DNA of 64,000 nt from CAWIOX01 sp963837775. Lineage in GTDB: Bacteria; Pseudomonadota; Gammaproteobacteria; Burkholderiales; Burkholderiaceae_D. The stretch's first letter is position 1. Every line of letters starts with the position of its first letter. The notes under the pieces are model-generated. The model was not told the origin of the DNA, searched no databases, and was given only the letters and a program-made list of their open reading frames with translations. A program made the translations under genes and the position numbers. Positions 55,918-63,371 of the stretch are shown one piece after another. The stretch is taken from NCBI GenBank assembly GCA_963837775.1, contig CAWIOX010000030.1:62001-126000 (forward strand). Reading direction: 5' to 3'.

Positions 55918-57417
55918 TTACGGCCTTGTTAATCGTACTTCAACGAAAGCGGGTTCATGAATCTCTTCGATACCTACATTAACCAGTCCTTGCTTCAATG
56001 CTTTATGAACCAGTAAAAAGCTTGCGAATCTCAAGGAGTGGCTTTCCGTGAACCAAAACGTGGCGCACATTTTTTTACGAGTTCACTACGTGTCGCGTTA
56101 AACGGGAAAGAATGAAGACGGTTGTATCCATGTTTTCCTAGTAATTTTCCGCGTAATTTAAGCGCTCGAAAAATTGTTGAAAGTAGCCAGCCGTCGAGCT
56201 TTTTTAATTGTAATTCATCATTTACTTAGTGGATAAAAACTGATTATTCCTTTGAAATAAATACGTTTTGATCTTCCATTGATGTAATCAAGAAGATGCC
56301 GATTAGTCAATCCACGCATACATATATACTTCTAATTTGCATCATTGATGTTAAAAATGTTTCGTCTTTGTTGTTTGAAGGAATAATTACTCCTTTAATA
56401 ACCTTATTTTTTAGCGGCTGAATTAAGTTTTTATAAAGCAAGCATGAAATTTGCTTTTGTATTTTTTTGAGTGACTTATCGCGAATAGATACTTAATCAA
56501 CAGAAATTGCATATCCCAAAAATTCAATATCAGATTTAGCCGCAATCTGGGCGGGTAAGCCCTCTCTTGAAGTACGTCTATCCACTAGATTTTTTTGCGT
56601 TTATTTGAATTGCCGTCTCATTTGAAAATTCATTAATGAGAGAAAAGCTCTCAAATTTTGTGATAATCAGGACTCCAAATCACTGTGTCATCAGCATAAC
56701 GCGCGAATTTTAAGCCCTCTTTTCAAAATTTTTGTCAAGTTTCCAGCAAACTAAATTAGCTAAAAAAGCGATATTGAAGTTCCCTGAGGTATACCTTGTC
56801 TCTTCCAATTAAGAATGCATTAATAATTTGCTGTTCTTCTACGCTAACAAAAAATCCATTTTGGGAAAATTGTGCTCTTAGAAAGTCGTGAGATATGGAA
56901 CCAAAAAAATCAGAAAAATCAAATCAGCAACAAATGATCTTGCATCCTGAGATAAATCTACGGATATGTCTTGAATTGCAAAATGTACGTTTCGATCATT
57001 TCGATAGGCATAAGAAAATGAACTAAAGCGATGTTTGTTTTTAGATAGCAGTCGCGCATAAAACAGCTTAGACACAGCCGCATCTGGAATTTGGTAAATC
57101 GTGACGTGACGCTGACCACCATCCGATTTTGGGCCAGATTGAATATAAGGACTGTTTGGTACGTATTTGCCTAGCTCGATTTTACGAGAAATGGATCGCG
57201 CAATGCTTTTTGCTCTGGAGCGAACATAGAATGGATCGAACTTTGGATCTGCACTCCAGTGTATCGGTAGTTTAATTATCTTTTTTGGAACGCTTGGGAG
57301 TCTTCTGCAGTTGCGTTCATACTCTTGATGAAGCGAATTATGATAGCTGTGATATCTATGTATTAGTTTTTCACACTCTTCGCGTATTTCATTGGATAAG
57401 CGTTCTTCGAAATTCAT
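55918..57417 (-). pseudogene. Decayed reverse transcriptase, probably defence-associated (DRT/UG type)
   Basis: On the minus strand, an intact N-terminal part (57417-56881) reads IHWSADPKFDPFYVRSRAKS, VTIYQIPDAAVSKLFYARLL and FSSFSYAYRNDRNVHFAIQD. In other frames further down come RT motif A (FDFSDFFGSISHDFLRAQF, about 56920-56864), motif B (QGIPQGTSIS, about 56798-56769) and the catalytic FARYADDTVIWSPDYHK (about 56708-56658). Then EFLGYAISVD, a helical C-terminal domain (HLLDYINGRSKRIYFKGIIS; LKKLDGWLLSTIFRALKLRG) and an end near RLTRP at 55918. At least eight frame changes, mostly one missing base in homopolymers, plus stops, separate these. Total about 500 residues. AT-rich, unlike its neighbours, so laterally acquired. 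No maturase X/HNH segment or intron ends were seen, so a group II intron is unlikely. Confidence 0.8.
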
Positions 57418-57426
57418 ATTTTCAAT

Positions 57427-57458
57427 CAAAAAAATACCCAGGGGTTAGCCTGGGTATT
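57427..57458 (-). terminator. Perfect intrinsic terminator directly before the reverse transcriptase start
   Basis: Read on the minus strand, AATACCCAGG (57458-57449) pairs with CCTGGGTATT (57442-57433), followed by a T-tract at 57432-57427. It lies about 10 nt before the RT ATG at 57417, so most upstream transcripts would end before the RT. Confidence 0.9.
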
Positions 57459-57575
57459 CCACGGAAACAACCTTGTAAAAGTAAGTTATCACGGTGAAAA
57501 TGGTTTTGACGTATCTTCCCATAGTTAAGCTAGTATTACTGATGGGTCTCCGTTAGTTCCCTAAGAACGTTTGCT
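57433..57575 (-). ncRNA. Putative non-coding leader RNA of the reverse transcriptase locus
   Basis: About 140 nt between a promoter-like sequence and a perfect terminator, on the same strand as the RT, with no coding frame. Several defence RT classes (for example DRT2, DRT3 and DRT9) use an ncRNA encoded just upstream of the RT as template or cofactor. The assignment rests on position and boundaries only; I cannot match the sequence to a known family. Confidence 0.5.
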
Positions 57576-57577
57576 GA

Positions 57578-57607
57578 TCTTATATCATTTCAAGTCTTTG
57601 TTGAAAG
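57578..57607 (-). promoter_or_regulatory. Putative promoter of the leader RNA
   Basis: Minus strand reads CTTTCAAC then, after about 15 nt, GATATAAGAT, resembling a weak -35 and a -10 (TATAAG). It sits just after the glnS stop at 57619. Confidence 0.45.
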
Positions 57608-57618
57608 TTTTTATCCTC

Positions 57619-59361
57619 TTACTTCCCCCAACTATCCTTCAACGTCGTCACCCGATTAAACACCGGTTTCCCCGCCACAGAATCGACCCGATCCGCGACA
57701 AAATAGCCGTGCCGTTCGAACTGGAAGCGTTCGTCCGGCTGGGCGTGCTTCATGCCCGGTTCCAGATACGCTGTGCACCACTTCCAGCGCGTTCGGGTTG
57801 AGCAGGGTCATGAAATCCTTGCCGCCGGCGTCCGGGTTGGCGTCGGTGAACAGGCGGTCGTACAGGCGCACTTCGGCTTCCAGCGCGCCTTCTGTGCTGA
57901 CCCAGTGGATGTTGCCCTTGACCTTGTAGTTGGCGCTGCCTTCGGTGCCGCTCTTGCTGTCGGCGAAGTAGTTGCAGTGCACCGCGATCACATTGCCGTC
58001 GGCGTCCTTGTCGCAGCCGGTGCATTCGACCACGTAGCCGTAGCGCAGCCGCACCTTGTTGCCGGGGAACAGGCGGAAGTAGCCCTTGCTCGGCACTTCC
58101 ATGAAGTCTTCCTGCTCGATCCAGAGTTCCTTGCTGATGTTGAACTGGCGCAGCCCGCGTTCCGGATGGTGCGGGTGGATCGGCGCGCTGCAGGCGTCGC
58201 GCAGGTCGTCGGGGAAGTTGTCGATGACCAGTTTCAGCGGGCGCAGCACGGCGGTGGCGCGCGGCGCTTTGGGGTCGAGGTCTTCGCGCAGGCAGCCTTC
58301 CAGCGTGCTGTAGTCGATCCAGCCGTCGGATTTGGTGACGCCGATGCGTTCGCAGAACAGCTGGATCGCTTCCGGCGTGTAGCCGCGGCGGCGGATGCCG
58401 ACGATGGTGGGCATGCGCGGGTCGTCCCAGCCGCTGACGATGCCTTGTTCGACCAGTTGGCGCAGCTTGCGCTTGCTGGTGATCGACGTAGGTCAGGTTC
58501 AGGCGCGCAAATTCGTACTGGCGCGGCACCGGTTTCTGGAAGAAGCCGCCTTCGGCGCAGCGTTCGATGATCCAGTCGTAGAACGGGCGGTGATCCTGGA
58601 ACTCCAGCGTGCAGACCGAATGCGTGATGTGCTCGATCGCGTCCGACAGCGGGTGCGTGAAATCGTACATCGGGTAGATGCACCAGGTGTCGCCGGTGCG
58701 GTGGTGGTGCGCGTGGCGGATGCGGTAGATCGCCGGGTCGCGCAGGTTCATGTTGGGCGAGGCCATGTCGATCTTGGCGCGCACGATGTGCACGCCGTCG
58801 GCGAATTCGCCGGCCTTCATGCGGCGGAACAGGTCCAGCGATTCGGCCGCCGGACGGTCGCGGAACGGCGAGTTGACGCCGGGCTTGGAAAAGTCGCCGC
58901 GGTTGGCGGCCATGTCGGCGGCGGATCTGGCTGTCGACATACGCGTGGCCGCTGTTGATCAGGTATTCGGCCATGTTGTAGAGCTGGTCGAAGTAGTCGC
59001 TGGCGTAGTGCAGGTGTTCGATGCCGTCCTGCTGCCAGCTGAAACCGAGCCATTTGACCGAGTCCATGATGGTGTCGACGTATTCCTGGTCTTCTTTTTC
59101 CGGATTGGTGTCGTCGAAGCGCAGATGGCAGCGCCCGGCGTAATCGCGCGCCAGGCCGAAATTGAGGCAGATCGACTTCGCATGGCCGATGTGCAGGTAG
59201 CCGTTCGGCTCCGGCGGGAAGCGGGTGATCACATTCGGCAGGCCGTGGCGCTCGTAGGTGCCGGCCTGCAGGTCGGTCTCGACGATCGCGCGCAGGAAGT
59301 TGGAAGTGGCCGGAGTGCTTGCGGCGGCTTGGCCGTTGCCTTTTTTGATGTCGGTGCTCAT
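57619..59361 (-). CDS. glnS: Glutamine-tRNA ligase, three one-base frameshifts
   Basis: Class I synthetase charging tRNA-Gln. From the ATG at 59361: TRFPPEPNGYLHIGHAKSIC (HIGH motif), FDDTNPEKEDQEYVDTIMDS, then NRGDFSKPGVNSPFRDRPAA, PMYDFTHPLSDAIEHITHSV and DHRPFYDWIIERC. Next come DDPRMPTIVGIRRRGYTPEA, and the C-terminal anticodon-binding barrels (LFPGNKVRLRYGYVVECTGC) to an end at KDSWGK with stop at 57619. Frame changes near 58931, 58485 and 57771 each vanish on removing one base (after DSQ; in TACGTCGATC; in GTGCACAGCG). Corrected length 579 residues is normal. It is an essential gene, so these are almost surely sequence errors. Confidence 0.93.
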
Positions 59362-59494
59362 GGGGATATTTGCCGGTGTTCAGAGTGAATAGGTTGGCAA
59401 GCATTTTACCGTAGCGGGTGGCGGATGCGGGCTGTGTAAGCTTAGTTGCCCGAGATTGACCAAGTAGCAGGGAAAATCAATCGACGGGGGTATT

Positions 59495-60283
59495 GTGAAG
59501 AAATCCATTTCCATCGCTGTTGCTGCCATCGGGCTGGCGGCGCTGCAGCCGGCGGCGCTGGCGCAAGCCTGCAGCAAGCACAGTCCCGCGCATACGGTGG
59601 CATTGCTGGAGCTGTATACCTCGGAGGGTTGCAGCAGTTGCCCGCCGGCCGACAAGTTCGTCAGCGCGCTGGGCGGGCCGGGCCTGAGCGCCGAGCAGGT
59701 GGTGCCGCTGGCGCTGCATGTCGATTACTGGGATTACATCGGCTGGAAGGACGTGTATGCGAGCCCGGTGTTTGGCGAGCGCCAGCGTTGGTTGTCGGCG
59801 CTGGCGGCCAACCGCACCATTTACACGCCGGAGCTGTTCATCGCCGGGCAGGAGCTGCGCGGCGGCGTCGGTGGCTGGCGCGGTAGCCTGCCGGCAGCGG
59901 TCAGGCGCATCAACAGCCGGCCGGCGCAGGCCGAGATCCATATCGCGCTGGGCCAGCCGGCAGCCGGCCAGTTGCCGCTGAACGTGCGCGCGAGCGCGGC
60001 GCAGGGCGGCCGGCTGTATCTGGCGCTGGTCGAAAACGGCCTGTCCAGCGCGGTGCGCGCCGGCGAAAACAAGGGCGAGACGCTGCGCCACGACCATGTG
60101 GTGCGCGCGTGGCTGGGGCCGTTTGCGCTGAAAGCGCAGGCCGGCGGCGGCAAGGTGGCAGTCAGCCGTTCGCTCCGGCTGCCGGACCATGCGCTGCCGA
60201 AAAACCTGAGCGTGGCGGCTTTCGTGCAGTCGGACAAGGGCGAGGTGCTGCAGGCGCTGGCGTTGCCGGTGTGCGGTTCCTGA
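59495..60283 (+). CDS. DUF1223 secreted thioredoxin-fold protein
   Basis: A 262-residue protein with a GTG start after GGGGG, a signal peptide (KKSISIAVAAIGLAALQPAA) and a thioredoxin-like domain with a CxxC in ELYTSEGCSSCPPADKFVSA. ALHVDYWDYIGWKDVYASPV is the DUF1223 hallmark. The C-terminal half is a beta-rich domain of the same family (LYLALVENGLSSAVRAGENK). Role unknown; a thiol-redox role in the periplasm is likely. Confidence 0.9.
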   Translation: MKKSISIAVAAIGLAALQPAALAQACSKHSPAHTVALLELYTSEGCSSCPPADKFVSALGGPGLSAEQVVPLALHVDYWDYIGWKDVYASPVFGERQRWLSALAANRTIYTPELFIAGQELRGGVGGWRGSLPAAVRRINSRPAQAEIHIALGQPAAGQLPLNVRASAAQGGRLYLALVENGLSSAVRAGENKGETLRHDHVVRAWLGPFALKAQAGGGKVAVSRSLRLPDHALPKNLSVAAFVQSDKGEVLQALALPVCGS

Positions 60284-60801
60284 GCCGGAATGGGGAGGGA
60301 TTCAGCGCCGGTTTTGTCTCTATTTAGCCCGCTATATGATTGAGATCCAAGCGGCCTTTTTATGTCCGCGACGGTTGAATTGCCGTTGCTTTTGACTTGA
60401 GGCCGCTGGGGACGCAGCCGTTTGTGTGCTGCAGAAAATGGATCAGAAATGAAGGTTGTTTGAGATTCTATGGTTCGTGTCAAGTGTTACGTACCGCGAT
60501 AATTCGGCGAACCGTCAAGATCAACGGCAATGCGTGTCGACATGGCTGTGGGCACGAAGTGCCGTTCCCGCAGCCATATCTGAGCATGCGTCCCCCGCGC
60601 AGCGTCAAGGGTTCGCTTCGCCGGGCTGCAAAAAACGTAGCCCGCCCTTGACCCTGCTCCGGGGGAAAGGACCAGCATAGCTTGCGACAACTTGCCTGCA
60701 ATAGGGAAAGTTCAAGCCATTCAATCGCCGTCTCGTGCAATTCCTGAAGCTAAAGACCATGGATCAACAGTGCGCCCCTCAAATTTCCACGCTGGCAACA
60801 G
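60284..60801. other. Intergenic region left of the IS110 transposase
   Basis: About 518 bases without a credible gene. It contains the palindrome at 60604-60652; the rest probably includes the IS end, which I could not delimit. Confidence 0.4.
60604..60652. repeat. Composite palindrome near the IS110 element
   Basis: GTCAAGGG (60604-60611) pairs with CCCTTGAC (60645-60652), and an inner CGGGCT pairs with AGCCCG. It has REP-like shape. Confidence 0.6.
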
Positions 60802-61764
60802 TTAAGCCCCTACTGTAATAAGGCGGGCATCAAACAGCGATTCCGTCTTGTGGATTGAGAAGGCAATACGCAAAATCTTGCGGGCGATGATCACGATCAC
60901 AGCCGTCGACGCCCAGCCTAGCTCCCGATAGTGGGCATAAACAGGCGCCCAGATCTTGGACTTTGCGGCGGCCATGCCGACGTTAAACAACAGCCGGCGG
61001 CCTTCTGCCGGGCCACGTTTGGACAGTCGACGTTTGCCACGCTTCTGTCCCGAATCGCAGGGGCGCGGATCCATCCCGGCAAAAGCGACCAAGGCATCGC
61101 TGTTCTTGAATTTCACCCGATCGAGCAGATTGGCCAGCCAGGCACTAGTCAAAGGACCCACGCCGATGATCGACTCCAGGCGCTTGGCCTGCTGGGCACG
61201 CTGGGGAATGGCTTGGGTCAACATGGCAATCTCTCGATCGATCTTGGACAGCAAAGTATTAAAGCCGGTCAGAAGTTTGGCCACGTCGGCTTTCAAGGAC
61301 GGCACTTGGGCGCAACTGAGCTGTAAAGCCGTCTTCAGGGAGACCAACTTGGCCCGACGCCTGAGCAGCTGATCCATTTCCCTTTGCTCTGGTGTTGGCG
61401 GCTGATACGCCCTCAAGTGAGCGATTTCATGCACCAGGAAACGGGCGATCAGGATTGCATCGACCCGGTCGGTCTTGGCCCGCATCCCGACGCCTTTGGC
61501 GTAGTACCGCATGTCTTTAGGATTCAACACGTAGACTTGGAATCCGAGCCGATGGGCGAGGTCGGCCAAGGTTTGATGATAGCTGCCAGTTGCTTCCATG
61601 GCAATGCTGGAGTGGGCAGGCAGGGATTTGAGAAACTTCTTTAGCGCAGGCACGGCATTGGCGACCGTCTGAACTGGGAAAGTCGTTTGCGAACAAGCCA
61701 CGACCACTTCGGCCTTGGCAACATCAACTCCGATAAACAAAGGGGATTGCATACCTGCCTCCAC
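60802..61764 (-). CDS. IS110-family transposase
   Basis: A 320-residue DEDD transposase/recombinase, intact. The N-terminal RuvC-like domain has the acidic residues in FIGVDVAKAEVVVACSQ, IAMEATGSYHQTLADL and GMRAKTDRVDAILIARFLVH. The C-terminal transposase_20 domain is ESIIGVGPLTSAWLANLLDR and DPRPCDSGQKRGKRRLSKRG with the catalytic Ser region. IS110 elements move with a bridge RNA from their non-coding ends. The initiator is either 61764 or the internal Met at 61752. Confidence 0.93.
   Translation of the reverse strand: MEAGMQSPLFIGVDVAKAEVVVACSQTTFPVQTVANAVPALKKFLKSLPAHSSIAMEATGSYHQTLADLAHRLGFQVYVLNPKDMRYYAKGVGMRAKTDRVDAILIARFLVHEIAHLRAYQPPTPEQREMDQLLRRRAKLVSLKTALQLSCAQVPSLKADVAKLLTGFNTLLSKIDREIAMLTQAIPQRAQQAKRLESIIGVGPLTSAWLANLLDRVKFKNSDALVAFAGMDPRPCDSGQKRGKRRLSKRGPAEGRRLLFNVGMAAAKSKIWAPVYAHYRELGWASTAVIVIIARKILRIAFSIHKTESLFDARLITVGA
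60802..61764 (-). mobile_element. IS110-family insertion sequence (ends not resolved)
   Basis: Only the coding part is delimited. IS110 elements have short or no inverted repeats, so the flanking non-coding ends (perhaps back to about 60,730 and on to about 61,830) cannot be fixed from one copy. Confidence 0.7.
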
Positions 61765-62079
61765 GCGATTAAAGTAAATTCCGTCGGGGTGGCCACCTTT
61801 CTACGTTAGCTTGCACATATCGGCGGTCCGGGCTGGCAGGCCATCAACGGCCGCTGGATTCCTCATCGACGCTGGAAAGGTGGGGTGGGAGAAATCTCAA
61901 TCAGTCTGTCCGCATATGCGGCAGATGCGCAGCGATGTCCCTCCACCCCGACACCTCCCAGTTTCCCAGAAGGCGTCCAGAAAAATCATACAAGCGCAGC
62001 GAGTTTCCTTCATTTCCCATTTTTTGCAGCACACAAACGGGAACCCCGCAGGGGCAAGTCTGCGGTCGCCTTTCTTTTG

Positions 62080-62136
62080 CTTACTTTACTTTGGCGAAGC
62101 AAAGAAAAGTAAGTAGCTGTCGGGCTACCCCCGACA
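62080..62136. repeat. Double palindrome
   Basis: CTTACTTTACTTTG (62080-62093) pairs with CAAAGAAAAGTAAG (62100-62113) around GCGAAG with one mismatch. It is followed by TGTCGGG-CTACC-CCCGACA (62118-62136). The first form is a common intergenic repeat in beta- and gammaproteobacteria. Confidence 0.75.
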
Positions 62137-62199
62137 AAGCCTCCACGAAGGGCAAAGCAATTAATTAAGTCATCGACTTTGCAGCCGCCCTCACCCCAT

Positions 62200-62223
62200 C
62201 CCTCTCCCGCAAGCGGGAGAGGG
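62200..62223. repeat. Short palindrome CCCTCTCCCGC-AA-GCGGGAGAGGG
   Basis: Perfect 11-bp stem with a 2-nt gap. It is a common dispersed hairpin, preceded here by the usual CCCTCACCCCATC. Confidence 0.75.
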
Positions 62224-62270
62224 GGTATTCATGGCGGGCTGACAAGTTACGATGATTCTTATTTAAACCG

Positions 62271-62343
62271 GGAGTATCAGCCAAAAACAGCATGCTCCCG
62301 CACGTAATATAAGGGGCATTTTTTATACACCCTTCAGTATATG
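62271..62343 (+). repeat. GTAT-CCGCAC-ATAC repeat family, copy 8
   Basis: Anchors: GTAT 62274, CCGCAC 62298, ATAC 62325, GTAT 62337. Weakest internal stems, but spacing is exact. Its last 10 bp encode the C-terminus and stop of the LysR gene. Confidence 0.85.
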
Positions 62344-63254
62344 GATTGCATGGACTGCGCCGCGGCTTGCCTGATCGACTCCAGGATGGCTTTCGCGCGC
62401 AGCGGCAAGCCTTTCGCGCCGTAGGCGGCGTGCATCTGCGCGCTCTGGCCGCTGGCGGACACCATCCGATAGGCGGGGCAGACGCGCACCAGCAGGCCTT
62501 GCCGGATCGCGGGCGCGGCGACCCAGTCGGCCAGCCGGCCGATGCCGGCGCCGCAGCGGATCAGCTCGTACAGCCCGGTGCCGGTATTGACCCGGTGCGT
62601 GGGCTGCATGTGCAGCCGCAGCGTGCGTGCCGGCGAGCTGAAGTGCCAGTCCTTCAGGATTCTGGGCGCGGTGTGCACGATCAGCGCGTGCTTGCCGAGT
62701 TCTTCCGGCTCTTGCGGCGCGCCCTTGCGCGCGACGTAGGCCGGGCTGGCGCACAGGATGCGCTCGTATTGCCAGAGCGGGTAGCCGATCAGTTCGCTGT
62801 CGGCGGGGAACGCGCCGCGGATCGCGAAATCCAGATTTTCCTGGATCGGGTCGAGGTTGGCGTCGGTATACAGCACGTCGAGCCGGATCGCCGGGAATCG
62901 CTCGGCCAATGCGCCGAGCTGCTGCGGCAGGAAGAAGCGGCTGCAGATTTCCGGCGCGCAAAAGCGCACCCAGCCCTTGGGCACGGTTTGCAGCGACGCG
63001 ATGTCGTCTTCGGCCCGGTCCTGCATCTGCACGATCTGTTTCGCAAAGCCGTAGTAGATTTCGCCGGCGCTGCTCAGGTTCAGCAGTTTTTGCGAGCGGT
63101 GCAGCAGCGTGTTGCCGAGCTGCTGTTCCAGCGCCTGGATCGCGCGCGTGGCCGCGCTGGGCGAGATGCCGAGGCTCCGGGCGGCCGCCACGAAGCTGTT
63201 CTTTTCGACCACCGCGCAAAATACGCGCAAGTCCCATAGCGTCTGTTTTTGCAT
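62334..63254 (-). CDS. LysR-family transcriptional regulator
   Basis: A 306-residue regulator. The N-terminal winged helix is TLWDLRVFCAVVEKNSFVAA and SLGISPSAATRAIQALEQQL. The effector-binding domain begins near residue 90 (WVRFCAPEICSRFFLPQQLG). It is divergent from the TSUP transporter gene, a common arrangement suggesting it controls that gene; the 117-nt gap would hold the operator. Its last codons lie in repeat copy 8. Confidence 0.92.
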   Translation of the reverse strand: MQKQTLWDLRVFCAVVEKNSFVAAARSLGISPSAATRAIQALEQQLGNTLLHRSQKLLNLSSAGEIYYGFAKQIVQMQDRAEDDIASLQTVPKGWVRFCAPEICSRFFLPQQLGALAERFPAIRLDVLYTDANLDPIQENLDFAIRGAFPADSELIGYPLWQYERILCASPAYVARKGAPQEPEELGKHALIVHTAPRILKDWHFSSPARTLRLHMQPTHRVNTGTGLYELIRCGAGIGRLADWVAAPAIRQGLLVRVCPAYRMVSASGQSAQMHAAYGAKGLPLRAKAILESIRQAAAQSMQSIY

Positions 63255-63371
63255 GTCGATTCCTCATTGCAGATTCTGCAACATGATATTGCAACACGGG
63301 ACAGGGCGGGGCAATTAGACTGCAGGACCTTGTCATTCAATCCATTTGCGCCTCTCACCTTCACCCATGCC

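Larger units (their letters stand above)
61765..62333. other. Repeat-rich intergenic region between the IS and the LysR gene
   Basis: About 569 bases with no supportable gene. It contains two palindromes (62080-62136 and 62200-62223) and repeat copy 8 (62271-62343). Short open frames here are compositional. Confidence 0.5.

Noticed and set aside
55918..57417. Group II intron or retron as explanation for the reverse transcriptase
   Set aside because: No domain V-like hairpin, no HNH or maturase segment and no msr/msd-like inverted arrangement were seen; the C-terminal helical domain is unlike either.
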